From assembly GCA_033032175.1 (NCBI GenBank), contig CM065309.1, forward strand, positions 16,554,001-16,618,000: DNA of 64,000 nt. The letters are read 5' to 3'. Under the pieces are notes generated by a model. It was not told where the DNA came from. It saw only the letters and a list, made by a program, of their open reading frames with translations, and made no database searches. A program made the position numbers and the translations under genes. The DNA comes from Saturnia japonica (lineage: Eukaryota > Arthropoda > Insecta > Lepidoptera > Saturniidae). Below are positions 21,201 to 28,700 of the stretch, in pieces (the first letter of the stretch is position 1; each line of letters starts with the position of its first letter).

Positions 21201-22168
21201 ATTTCTTATATGTTTTTGGTAAAGTAATTATTCATTCATCGTAACAGTGTATAGTCATTATTGTTATACTTATTAAGTTAAATAACTTTGTTTGAACTGT
21301 CGCGCTCTGGAAGTACCTATCGATTTGAAAAAATATTTTTGCATTTTATAGACTTTATGTTATAACTGTTGTAAGTACCTAATCTATGTTATTCTGTGAT
21401 ACCTACTTTTATAAAGTTCAATATATTCTTTGTTTGAATGATCGCGCTTAGGAAGTACCTACCGATAAAATTGAAAAAATATTTAATTTTGGTCTATAAC
21501 GTTTTCAATGTCCTCGTTGGGAATATTTGTATTACATTTGAGATTTTACTTTTGAATTTATGTAACTGTATCACTTATGTTAAATGTAGCTGAATGATTC
21601 AATTACATTAAACTAGCAACCGCATATGACTTCGTTTGTGCTAATTACAATATAAAATGTTATAATAATAACTATAGCCTACTTATGTCGGTTATGTCAT
21701 TCTGGGATCAGTCCTTCCGGAGATTACTTCCTACAAACATACTTACAAATTTTAACTTTTTATAATATTAGTATATATTATAACAAATCACCTTTATGAT
21801 GTATTAATAACTGATACATATCAAGAAACGAAACAAATTACGTTGAAGATTAATTATTCATGAATACATATGTAATTATAATTACAATTAAAATTTAAAG
21901 GAAAAGTGCTAAATTTAAATTAAAAAGTAAATACATTTTGCTGTATACACTGTTTGATTTTGGTGTTTTTTTTTAATATTCGTCGTAGCAATCAAACATA
22001 TTCTTTTCGACGAGATAAGGTTACACTTTTTCAACTTACTTGCTTTTGAACTAACCAATGCGTATTATATAAAACATTCACATTAAAGTCACTCACAATC
22101 TGTCCTTTTAAGGGCAATACAAAAGTCTTGTAACTAATATTATTTTTAATTTATCATTACAGAATTGA
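178..22168 (+). CDS. gene 1: secreted 27 kDa hemolymph glycoprotein-like protein (DUF1397), 7 exons, 229 aa
   Basis: CDS join: 178-217, 10690-10802, 12338-12450, 17682-17845, 18474-18595, 21018-21149, 22163-22168. All introns are GT-AG and all phases fit, giving one open frame of 229 codons plus stop. Residues 1-17 form a signal peptide (MIWKTLIFAFLAVVVLA, cleavage before Q18). The mature part has 12 cysteines and one N-glycosylation sequon (Asn125-Ser-Thr). Exons 3-4 and 5-6 encode two similar cysteine modules. Sequence pattern and size match the insect 27 kDa hemolymph glycoprotein family, abundant secreted proteins of lepidopteran hemolymph whose molecular role is not established. Introns are 10472, 1535, 5231, 628, 2422 and 1013 nt and full of repeats. 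Gene 2 is its tandem copy. Exon calls rest on homology between the three genes, not on transcripts. Confidence 0.87.
735..880 (+). repeat. dispersed repeat family R3, partial copy
   Basis: Contains GTTCCGCACAAATAAAA, GGTCATG and CTTACGCTGAGTAAAC and ends near GCGGGCACAGCTAATTATT. The same series of blocks occurs reversed at 6922-7210 and forward at 61050-61475. Such ends are common in Lepidoptera and probably derive from non-LTR elements. Confidence 0.55.
1105..1335 (-). mobile_element. tRNA-derived SINE (family B), reverse strand
   Basis: Read on the reverse strand, the head carries a pol III B-box GGGTTCGATCCC (complement of 1265-1276) in a tRNA-like context with an upstream A-box-like stretch (TGGTAGTAAACG). 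A unique tail follows with GTACAAGCTTTGCTTAGTTTG. A second copy with the same head and tail lies forward at 19742-19935. The body does not fold as a tRNA with an anticodon arm, so this is a SINE and not a tRNA gene. Confidence 0.7.
3095..3735 (+). repeat. dispersed repeat family R1 (ACTAGCTG...CCACGG end), full copy
   Basis: Starts ACTAGCTGCACCCCACGG, contains CTTCCGACTTACTTAACAAAA and ATTTTAGATAGCCTATACA, and ends GTGTTTAAACAAACAAACAA with CTTCCGCTTTATTA. Other copies: 52880-53395 (forward), 16905-17526 (reverse) and 55325-55650 (5' truncated). No protein is encoded; the shape suggests a non-autonomous retroelement of a type widespread in Lepidoptera. Confidence 0.65.
3880..3945 (-). repeat. 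fragment of repeat family R1, reverse
   Basis: AATAAATTTAACACGAGTGA followed by AACCGTGTGGCACAGATAGT is the reversed start of repeat R1 (compare 17480-17525). Only this end is present. Confidence 0.5.
5071..6668 (-). mobile_element. Tc1-like transposon, copy A (inactivated)
   Basis: Ends are inverted repeats: CACTCATCAAAAAAGTCTAA at 5071 and its complement at 6645-6668, flanked by TA on both sides (5069-5070 and about 6669-6670), the hallmark Tc1/mariner target duplication. It has the same structure, length and orientation as copy B at 58903-60501, to which it is nearly identical. The transposase is broken in two places. Confidence 0.88.
5341..6383 (-). pseudogene. Tc1 transposase pseudogene of copy A
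   Basis: Reverse-strand relics of a 347-aa DD34E transposase lie in three pieces: 6383-6147 (N-terminal helix-turn-helix), 6129-5671 (middle, with FSDESRFG) and 5646-5341 (C-terminal, with LMHDNTRSHTA and NPIEHAW). Compared with intact copy B, one base is missing near 6200 (GGAGCTG against GGATGCTG), shifting the frame, and codon 238 is changed from CAA to TAA. The catalytic D, D and E are still encoded. The element needs transposase from elsewhere to move. Confidence 0.88.
6922..7210 (-). repeat. dispersed repeat family R3, reverse copy
   Basis: Begins TACCTGTGCCCGTGGCTTCC and ends with GTTTACTCAGCATAAGCC, then TTTGTGCGGAACCCTAATTC: the reverse of the blocks at 61180-61475. Immediately followed by a copy of repeat family R4. 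Confidence 0.55.
7225..7510 (+). repeat. dispersed repeat family R4, long copy
   Basis: AGTTTATGTGGAGAAGGAGT, GCAGAAAGCTAAAATTTAT, ACTGCGAATCCTAA and AAAAGTGACAGCAAGTGATA occur in the same order at 38590-38920. Shorter copies lie at 22375-22500, 40145-40260 and 51480-51660. No coding content. Confidence 0.6.
8150..8574. other. unexplained GC-richer block in intron 1
   Basis: Less AT-rich than its surroundings, with a palindromic GTAACGCGTTACGTTAC at 8179 and repeated ACGTTAGACGTTCATCGG / CGTAAGACGTTAACG motifs at 8478-8522. No open frame or recognisable family. It borders a reversed repeat end (GCGAAGCCGCGGGCAAAACG) at about 8586-8611. Confidence 0.3.
9298..9471 (+). pseudogene. Tc1-like transposase N-terminal remnant
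   Basis: A 57-codon open frame starting MPDLSVTHVFKDV and containing IENGYTYNEVAQTFRVSKS and VKRYRQTGE, the first paired-like helix-turn-helix of Tc1-family transposases. The frame stops at 9469-9471 and no DDE region follows; a little further similarity may continue to about 9540. It is a different Tc1 family from copies A and B. Confidence 0.6.
10690..10802 (+). CDS. gene 1 exon 2
   Basis: Acceptor TTTTTCAG, donor GTAAAA. Completes the signal peptide (VVLA, then mature QDYP) and encodes the first mature cysteine in a TVQCRKNGAEDKVADVE stretch. Gene 2 has the matching exon at 34754-34860, two codons shorter. Confidence 0.87.
10803..12337 (+). other. gene 1 intron 2
   Basis: 1535 nt of AT-rich intron; the gene 2 counterpart is only 316 nt. 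The difference is mainly repeat R2 at 11475-12015. Confidence 0.7.
11475..12015 (+). repeat. dispersed repeat family R2 with internal tandem units
   Basis: Starts CTAGCGGTGTGACCGCGGCT and carries four diverged units built around TTCCCGTGTACAAAATTT followed by CATCAAAATCGG, at about 11600, 11710, 11850 and 11980. Related copies: 20004-20460 and 47130-47375. Probably a non-autonomous relative of a non-LTR retrotransposon. Confidence 0.55.
12338..12450 (+). CDS. gene 1 exon 3
   Basis: Acceptor TTTTTTAG, donor GTAAGT, 113 nt ending in phase 2. Encodes AGARAFVECLTQLV through NGALDEVFK. Exactly the length of gene 3 exon 3; gene 2 has nine extra bases here. Confidence 0.88.
12625..12800 (+). repeat. 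degenerate Lepidoptera dispersed repeat
   Basis: TTCTTCTTCTTACCCTTATC, GATGGGGCCGGCACAGTA and GACCGGCCGCCTGTTTGACG occur in the order I know from a common lepidopteran repeat. No coding sequence. Recognition rests on memory of that pattern. Confidence 0.4.
13003..13240 (-). pseudogene. unrecognised protein-like fragment
   Basis: Reverse-strand open frame of about 80 codons that extends upstream of its first ATG and contains GDDTAKNVWHQADNKYIGII, PTKLTESIKLPAGAQKISIK and a stop after DPILLGASL. Composition is protein-like rather than random AT-rich translation. I do not recognise the family; a piece of a transposon structural protein is one possibility. Confidence 0.3.
13375..13858 (+). mobile_element. 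3' end of a non-LTR retrotransposon (CR1/jockey type)
   Basis: A short open frame (13375-13644) carries the C-terminal pattern of CR1/jockey reverse transcriptases: NTRNRNKLVVP, a FRLSK / FLGNRVRFYIKIPKHI stretch and KGYYWVDHYVND. It is followed by a typical 3' UTR (TTTCTTACCAGTTCTTCTCG, CCGAACCGGTAGTAG, TTAGGGCCTAAATGGA) ending in a T-rich tail at 13845-13858. Heavily 5' truncated, as usual for LINE insertions. Confidence 0.7.
14408..14680 (+). mobile_element. tRNA-derived SINE (family A)
   Basis: The head has a B-box GAGTTCGATTC at 14458-14468 in a tRNA-like context. The body has TTCTCAAGAGCAGCTCGGAA, CCCCTATTACATGGGA, TATACCTCTGCCTAACTC and GATACAGGCGTGCTGG. The same series occurs at 40325-40565. 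It lies in intron 3 and is absent from the equivalent place in gene 2, so it inserted after the duplication. Confidence 0.75.
15000..15130 (+). repeat. non-LTR-derived repeat scrap
   Basis: TTTTTGTCTGTTTGTCGG, CTCAGAAACGGCTTAACCGA and TTTGGAAATAGTTTTCACT are the usual UTR motifs of RTE-like elements, also seen at 61060-61130. Confidence 0.4.
15835..16140 (+). repeat. non-LTR-derived repeat with an internal duplication
   Basis: Begins CTACTAATATTATAAATGCG, then TCTGTCTGTCCCGTCTGT and two diverged copies of CCAATTTTGA(T/C)GAAT...AGAGATAT(G/A)TTGGAC at 15906 and 16036. Typical repeat end of Lepidoptera genomes; no coding content. Confidence 0.45.
16334..16900. repeat. minisatellite, about five units of 105-108 bp
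   Basis: Units start near 16334, 16438, 16545, 16651, 16759 and (partial) 16867, each with GAGATCAGTCGGTGTATATT, TAATATAGCGGCGTGGTAG, ATCGCGACCACCATACA, TAGTGATAAACCCATCTAT and TTGTCGTGTTCC. Because 108 is a multiple of three, the reverse strand stays open across units and reads a 36-residue repeat (ISEHDKPKETYRWVYHY then VYGGRDFYHAAILLNIHR). A related unit and a half lies at 54705-54880. Confidence 0.8.
16905..17526 (-). repeat. dispersed repeat family R1, reverse copy
   Basis: Begins AAAGCGGAAGAG and TTTGTTTAAACACGCTAAT and ends GAAACCGTGGGGCACAGCTA, the full reverse of the copy at 52880-53395. Confidence 0.65.
17682..17845 (+). CDS. gene 1 exon 4 (first cysteine module)
   Basis: Acceptor TTTTTATTCAG, donor GTATGT, 164 nt, the same length in all three genes. 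Encodes YCAKTPQLNSC and a C-x8-C-x10-C-x23-C module with the sequon KNSTNQL, Asn125. The donor keeps a single T for the following Leu codon. Confidence 0.9.
17846..18473 (+). other. gene 1 intron 4
   Basis: 628 nt, AT-rich, containing repeat family R5 at 18250-18420 and a GC-richer scrap near 18100-18165 (AACGTTGCGTTGCCGTGG) that resembles parts of gene 2 introns 4 and 5. Confidence 0.6.
18250..18420 (+). repeat. dispersed repeat family R5
   Basis: CTATAGCCTAAACGGCTTGA, TGGATTTTAACATACGAG and TAGATTCGTCTTAATTGTA recur in order at 24838-25020, both ending near TTTAGCTTGTTA. Confidence 0.6.
18474..18595 (+). CDS. gene 1 exon 5
   Basis: Acceptor CTCACTCACAG, donor GTAAGA, 122 nt. Encodes FIAEEGPECLRSKADQIKTC through AAKSLSIA, the linker and start of the second half. 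Gene 3 has 27 more bases here. Confidence 0.88.
18811..18873 (+). repeat. 30-bp direct repeat, two copies
   Basis: AATACTACGATAGTGGCATA followed by GTATATTAAT occurs at 18811-18840 and again, base for base, at 18844-18873, with a 3-bp gap. Probably replication slippage. Confidence 0.85.
19055..19622. repeat. inverted-repeat structure, possible MITE plus hairpin
   Basis: GTTTTTCAACACACTTG at 19055-19071 has its exact 17-bp complement at 19504-19520. Just right of it, TTGGTGATTACCG at 19542-19554 pairs perfectly with 19610-19622 across 55 bp, and the arms extend imperfectly outward (ACACGTGTGTA against TACACACTTGT). No transposase. Boundaries are uncertain. Confidence 0.5.
19742..19935 (+). 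mobile_element. tRNA-derived SINE (family B)
   Basis: Head GACAGGCCTCGTAGCGCAC with B-box GGGTTCGATCC at 19805-19815 and tail GTACAAGCTAAGCTTAGTTT, matching the reversed copy at 1105-1335. Confidence 0.7.
20004..20460 (+). repeat. dispersed repeat family R2
   Basis: Starts ACTAGCTGTGTGCCCGCGGC and carries diverged TTCCCGTGTACA units at about 20131, 20262 and 20369. It ends near a GACAGACGATTTTTTTAATG stretch. Same family as 11475-12015. Confidence 0.55.
20620..20930. repeat. GC-richer repeat shared with gene 2 introns
   Basis: GTAAACTTGTCTG, TATTTTTCGTCCTG and GCGTCA recur in the same order at 39398-39505 in gene 2 intron 5, and related pieces occur at 37920-38230. The open frames across it are not conserved between copies. 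Confidence 0.4.
21018..21149 (+). CDS. gene 1 exon 6 (second cysteine module)
   Basis: Acceptor TTTTATTTGCAG, donor GTAAGG, 132 nt. Encodes EKCAKFDELTTCLV through GLPCPK, a C-x8-C-x7-C-x21-C module. The first 36 bases are identical to gene 2. Confidence 0.9.
21150..22162 (+). other. gene 1 intron 6
   Basis: 1013 nt, AT-rich; the gene 2 counterpart is only 133 nt. Contains an internal duplication around AACTTTGTTTGAA...CGCGCTCTGGAAGTACCTA (21285-21320) and its echo at 21428-21465. No gene. Confidence 0.65.
22163..22168 (+). CDS. gene 1 exon 7 (last codon and stop)
   Basis: After the acceptor CATTACAG comes AAT TGA, so the protein ends PCPKN. Gene 2 has an identical micro-exon. The 3' UTR follows to the AATAAA at 22255. 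Confidence 0.75.
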   Translation, partial: N

Positions 22169-22254
22169 ACACTCGACTGGAACTAAGAGAAAATTTGACC
22201 TTCATCATAATTATAAATAACTATCTATATATATTATAAATATTGATCTATAAC

Positions 22255-22260
22255 AATAAA
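22255..22260 (+). terminator. polyadenylation signal of gene 1
   Basis: AATAAA, 87 nt after the stop codon, in the context TAACAATAAAGATTAATAA that is repeated behind gene 2. Confidence 0.7.
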
Positions 22261-22374
22261 GATTAATAACATTTTAAAACGTTATTTTTATTTAAAAATC
22301 AGCTTACATTTTTATTATAGTTCCCGTACATAAATAACACATATGAAGGGAAAACTTTGTACTCTTTTTAAGAA

Positions 22375-22500
22375 TATTACTCGCAAGGCTCCTTCGTCAG
22401 TCTGAGATTTCACATAGTTAATGATTATATGAAGAAGGAGCGCAGAAAGCTAAAATTCATATATAATATGAGTTATAAATACATTAAATCAAATTCAACA
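22375..22500 (+). repeat. repeat family R4, short copy
   Basis: GAAGAAGGAGCGCAGAAAGC followed by TAAAATTCATATATAATATG and ATACATTAAAT. It sits just downstream of the poly(A) signal, like its counterpart behind gene 2, so it was probably carried along in the duplication. Confidence 0.5.
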
Positions 22501-24837
22501 TTTACTATTTACGTTCATATTGCCAATATAAAACACAATAGTTTTTTGACGGAGCCTAGTAAGGATAAAAATACTAAATAGGTAAAACATTTAGATATAG
22601 AATGTGTATGCAACGAAGATAAAAGTATGAAGTACTAGATTGAGCTTTCGTAACAACCACTTCATTACTTCCTATTACGGTTACGAATTCACAACAAATA
22701 TAACGAATTTTAATGAAAACTACACAACATACGGAGATTTCAAAATTGAATAATAATATTACATATTTATTTTCTCCTCACGAAGTAAATAAGACTATGT
22801 AATGTTACCAGTCTCTTTGATGAGTGATGCGCTCTTCAACGCGGATGCTATTCAGCGACAGTCGAGTCCGTTGTCCCGCTTCTTGTAATTTGTGTATGTT
22901 CCTGCTGCAACATACTGCATTGCACCCGCATTGTTCTCCGACGAACTGCCTTAGGGGCAACCGTACCTACTCAGCCTGCGTAACCAGCATTAAAAATTAA
23001 ATGCGTGTTATCCTAACCTTGCTTGCTATTGCCTATACTTTACTCATCTGATTTCGTTACATATTTTCCTCGTGGTTGAGGAACAGTTTTCATACTCTTT
23101 GCATTGCGGCAATATGTATACGACTAAAGCGACAGCGTGAGTGTAGGAATAAGGAAGGGGTTTAAGCAATGTAGTCTTTACATAAATATTGAGAAACAAA
23201 TCAAATACACATTATGTTCACACAGTGAAATTATAATATCCACAAATAATAAATAGTAAACTAATTTCTGCCCATGACTGAGTTATTGTAGTATTATTTT
23301 TTGTTGTATAAAGTCATATCATTTTATATCGAAGTTGAGCATTCATTGCTTGTTTACAAACTAGGTGTATGTAATTTTGTAGGCTAAGCTAGGACTCTAA
23401 ACAACGTCCTAATACATGACTACGAGTACCTTGTAAGTAGTAATAGTAGTAATTCTTTTATTCTATACACCTACCTACCCCTAATCAATTTGTATAAATA
23501 TACCTCATAAGTACCGTTAGTAGGAACCAAACAAAAGTATCTGATATCCTTAGCTATTCGATCCAACTAACAACTCTATGTAATAATACCAGAAAAGTCA
23601 CAACGCACGAGATTCTTTGGAGATAACGAGCTAAAAAGGGTTCACATTGCTGTTAGCAACAAAATACCATGTCGGTTGCACTTGTACCTAGCGGACGCAT
23701 TCTTTATGTTCATTGTTCCTGATTACCCTACGACGCACGGTTTCTCGAATTGATGATACCTGTGAACTCTGTGACTTGGCGTGTTTCCCTATATTTCTTT
23801 TGCAATGTTTTACATATTTTTAAAGTGGATATCTATTCTAAAAAGTAGTAATAATATTAGATACCTACTCTCGGTAAGTAATTTCATCCCATTTTTTGGC
23901 AATAGTTTATTCCAACTGACCTCTAAATGCAATCGTTTGTTCCTTTAATTTGAATACAAAAGTGCTATATTAACTGTGATGTTTTATTTGAATAGAATAT
24001 AATACATTATCTGATTTAAAAGGTACAAGAAACAGAAGAAGACCTTAAAACACAATGGGAGGATGACATTTAAAAAACCTATAGGGAAGAAATGGCTGTT
24101 GAAAGCTGTCTGGAGTTAGGCTTTGACTCTCATATGTAGGGTTCTTGTACGAATATTATATTGCAGAAGATTACTTTTTATATTTAACTAGCTAGCCCGA
24201 CACACGTTTTCTGCCCTTTCCAGTGGTAATGGGTCAACTACAATATTAGCTCATTAGATATTTTTTTCTACCTGGCTATACTGTTAAGTTAAAGGTCCTG
24301 AAGCCTCAGACGGCTTTTACAGCTTCACCGTGACTTGGGGCGAGCACTTAAGGCACTCAGCCCCGAAAGTAAACACAACTACTCAAGGGTGCCAAAGTAG
24401 CCGGACCTCGGCTTGGGCAGTTGCCGCGAATGCAAATAAGTCGCGATCTAGCTAATTCCCTATCCCTAGAATTCTAACTAACTAATTATACATATATACA
24501 TGCCCCTGCCTACTGGGAGGAAAGAAGGAAACATATGTGATCTGAAAGTACATCTACACTAACTAGCGTAAACTCATTCCGTATTGTCGTTCAGATGTTA
24601 TACGATCACTATCAGAAACACATTAGATCTTAAATGTGATTTATTTCCTTTCGAGTTTACATGGTTTTAAATTAATTTAATATAGTTATCAACTTAATGT
24701 ATGTAAATACAATTATTCTGTAATGCGATAAGTAACAGGTTTTACATTTTCATTTTTACGCCGTGTGCGAAACAGGAGGATTATAACTATTGTTTTTCGA
24801 GCATACAAATTACATATTTTATACATGTGTATTTCTT

Positions 24838-25020
24838 TGTTGCGCTCTGTAGCCTAAACGGCTTGATGGATTTTAGCATACGAGGTGTCGTTAGATTCGT
24901 CTTAATTGTGGAAGTTACATAGGCTATATAATATTTAAGTACGACTTCTTGCAATCAAATAAAAGGGCAAAAAGAGAAAAATCTATGTTTTTAGTTTTCT
25001 TTATAATAATTTAGCTTGTT
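24838..25020 (+). repeat. dispersed repeat family R5
   Basis: TGTAGCCTAAACGGCTTGAT, GGATTTTAGCATACGAGG and TTAGATTCGTCTTAATTGTG match 18250-18420. Confidence 0.6.
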
Positions 25021-25151
25021 AATACATGAGAACTGTGACGAGTGATATAAATATTATAAACTTTGTTATAACAATCCTGAATTAGCCCCTTAACGCAACT
25101 GCGTTAACTAATCACTAACTAATCACATTAACTAATCACGATGTGATATTA

Positions 25152-25282
25152 GTAATATATATAGCTAGTGTGTAGATAATATATTTGCAACCAGTGTGTC
25201 GTAGGGCTTCAGTGGACATCTTACGACCCACCACGTAGCACGTTAATATAGTCATATTATATATTTGCGTATTAGTGTCATC
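25152..25282 (+). promoter_or_regulatory. promoter and 5' UTR block of gene 2
   Basis: Nearly identical to 52-177. TATA-like ATATATATAGCT at about 25155-25165, initiator-like CCAGTGTG at 25191-25198, then TCAGTGGACATCTTACGACC and CACGTTAATATAGTCAT in the presumed 5' UTR. Conserved far better than the intronic sequence around it. Confidence 0.6.
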
Positions 25283-25316
25283 ATGATTTGGAAGACTTTA
25301 ATATTTTTGGCTATTG
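25283..25316 (+). CDS. gene 2 exon 1 (signal peptide start)
   Basis: ATG at 25283, eleven codons plus one base, donor GTTAGT. Two codons shorter than in gene 1. Encodes MIWKTLIFLAI. Confidence 0.83.
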
Positions 25317-25666
25317 GTTAGTTTTTATTTATTTATTGTATTTTGATAAGTACCTAAACGGTTGATCACAACCTCACCTGTTATTAAGAGATTAGTAAGG
25401 CAAAGATAAAATCAAGATTTAATTATTCATGTCGACAGATTATCTTGAGAATGGTATGTTGCGGGGCGCGTAGTGGCCGAGCTTGCGTGCCACTAATTTT
25501 CTTTACCTTTAAAACCTTTGTCTTGCACTAGCTCTTTATTTAAATGTAATGTTCGAGATATCCACGATCAGAAAATGCGAATAATAAATTGGTTCTGTGC
25601 CATTAAAAATATAAAAAATACTTATTCGCGAGTCGTAGATATCTCCAGTGAAAACTTATACAAACA

Positions 25667-25704
<38 letters not shown>

Positions 25705-28700
25705 GTACAGTGCACTAAAACAGCTTAGATACCTCAAGCATCGGCTTTTTCCAGCCGCAATTGCCGTAGACCATGCAAAGTTTTTCAAAATATCTACAAT
25801 AGTATTAAAATTCACTTAGAGGTGGGCGATTATTTATGAATGATTTACATAATGGAGACATTTACGTATTACTCAGAGGTAGGCGATTATGAATCTTATT
25901 ATATTAAGTGAGCAATTCTTGTATGTACTTTGTATTTAGATAATGTTTTAAATTCTAAGTATACCTAGATAGGTGTTTTTTTTTTTCTTGTAAGACAACG
26001 AGCAAAGCTCAGTCGCCCAGATATTGATAACTTAATTGAGATATGTATTATTACTAATGTTGATTTTAAAGCTAAAAAAAAGTCGTTCATTCTCGTAAAC
26101 GAAGTGTTTGTAATAACATGTATACCGAAGAGCTAAAAAAAGTTCGTTCGGTCGTAATAGTTACTAATCCTATCAAATTAGAAAACTACAAATATTAGTA
26201 ACCGAACTATATTAGGAATTACTAATAGTTATAATAATATATAATATATCTCATAATCGCCCGCCGCTAAAATCCACCCTTTCGCATTAACAACAAACTT
26301 GTCTACAATTCACGTGCTCACAAATCCTCAAGGCACGCCAAACTCCAAAGGTTTTTTAATAAGAACCACGCGTCACTGTTACATGTATAATACTACTTTG
26401 GCAATACTATATCGAGCGAAGGCCAGTGGTATTAATTTTTTATTCCCACCTACATATAATGAGCACAATTGATAATAAGTGAAAAACAACGCAAAGCGCA
26501 TGTCTTCGCCTATTAAGATTTAATAATTTAATTCCCAACATGTAATACCTCACTTAAATTACATAATCGATATGCAATAATATGTCATCCCCAAAAATCC
26601 TCAAAACGAGATATTCAAGTTTAAAATGTTTAGTGGCTATAAAAAATACATAGTGATAGGTTGATTTAAAAAAAAGATAGTTTAGTTATAGACATTAGAA
26701 TGATTACGATATAACTTAAATGGGATAGCACTTAAGGATAACTAATAAAAAAATAAAACTTTCATATTTCGTTTACTGCAAAATTTTAATTAGTATATAA
26801 TCAATTTATTGAAATAAGCTTCTAAGCTCAGATAGGTTATTGCAAAAACACACAAATACGTATTATAAAGCAATAATATTTTCTAGGCTTTTCATATATT
26901 ATGGCAATTCACGTAAAATATTAAAAAAATAAAAACACACAACAAAAATTGTTTAAGTACGTGATCGTGAGTCCATGAAGCAAGAAAATCAATATCCACG
27001 ATAATAAAAAAAAATATTCCTCATTTGCCGAGTGGTATTCAATATCATCAATATGATAGCCTTCTATATCCTCTTCTATGGAATCTCTAAGTAGTTTTTA
27101 GAAACCCGTAAAACGGTTTAGCATCTGACTACACAAGCTTTATTAACTCTTTTAGGTCCTTTATTTTCTCCTTACTCAATATTTTCCCTTCTGGCCAACA
27201 TTCAGGCAAATCAATATATTTTATTTCAGTCTTACGGCCTTTGCCTGCCTTCTCAATAATGACTGTTTGAGCCTCTTCTTGATGAATATCATCTTTTATC
27301 TTTAAAATTTAAGGAAAACCTTTTTCGATTACAATTTCATGCATATTTAACCAATTTACTTTGACCATAGCAGTGTCGACTTTTCTATTAGTTATTGCTT
27401 TCTCTAATGGTTTTACAGATAACATTTCTGACGATATAATTCTTGAAACCTCATATTTCTGTTGCTTCTTCGAAGCTTTAATAGTTTCTGCATATTCGTC
27501 TAACGTGTACAACCTCAGTTGTGTTTTTCGGTTAGTTTCAATAACACCAAAATTTACATCATTTGGCAAGAAACTATGCCCAGATATAAGAAATGCAATG
27601 GTATCAATTTCAAAGTAGAATTATGTTGCATAGTGTGTATCAACATGAGAACTAACTTAATACTGCGATTTTGTCCTGCACATGAATCTGCCCATAAAAT
27701 AAGCTCAGTCACTGGAGCTTCTATGTAGTTCAAATACATTTTCTCAAACGAGATCCTACTTCTTGCGTACCCTTTCCAGCTTCATGTTCAAGCCATAAGT
27801 TGAAAATTGACCGTTTACTACTACCCACATAAATTCCTAAGTTGTACAAATTTAACTGTCTTTTGTAGTAAGCTATGTTAGATAGTAATTTAGGAAGTGG
27901 ATGTGTTTTTTGCATCTCAAAAGTAAGTGTTTCTACGTATTCACATTCTGCAGCTAGTTTTAGTCCGCATTTATTTTATCCCTAACATTTCAAGCTCTAT
28001 TTAAATGCGTATCACGCTTCTGTTTAGCTTCTTCAGCGGATGTCCCTGTTAATGATATTATATTGGCTGCAAAAGACGCACAAGTTTTGCACGTGTCACT
28101 TTTTGGAGCTTTGAAACTAAGGTCGCATTTATCGTAGAACTATTTCTTTTAAGTTGCAAAGCTTGGTAATTTGTCATCATCTGAATACTTGGATTTAAAG
28201 AAATCGTACATTTTGATAAGATTAAGTTCGGTATTTAAATAACGACTATCAGTCTTTCCTCTGGAGTAATGACTCACATATTTTGGAAAAGAGTTAATAT
28301 GATTGGGGTAGCATATAATGGGGGTTAGAAAGGCGTGTAAATAGCCGTCCTAAACGGTAAACTAAAAGAGATACTAACTAGACTAGAGATAGAAACTAAA
28401 TACACATAGGCGAGCGGGCGAGCGAATGATCACATGAAAGCAGCAATAAAATGGCAATAAGTTATAAGAACGTGCACTTACCTGTAGACCTTGCTACTGA
28501 CTGCGGTGCGGGCGTTGGCGCTGGTAGCGTGCGGGCGGTGAGGGTGTGACGTCCATCACGTAGCTTCTACGTACTACATAATGTGCCGCCATCTAGGCAG
28601 CTAGCGGTAAAGCGTTATCGACCGAGAGTTAGAAGCACGCTTTGGAAAACTCGCGGTAATTAGTAACTAACAAACTCCCCAGGTGGCGCAATCCCAATAA

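Larger units (their letters stand above)
22261..25151 (+). other. intergenic region between genes 1 and 2
   Basis: Holds R4 (22375-22500) and R5 (24838-25020) copies. Two less AT-rich stretches have no recognisable content: 22820-23000, with a broken reverse frame, and 24290-24480 (CTCAGACGGCTTTTACAGCT, GGTGCCAAAGTAGCCGGACC). The rest appears empty. Confidence 0.55.

Noticed and set aside
25518..25815. Overlapping open frames on both strands across the CA repeat
   Set aside because: They are open only because of the CA/GT dinucleotide run (poly-HT and poly-CV); no motif.
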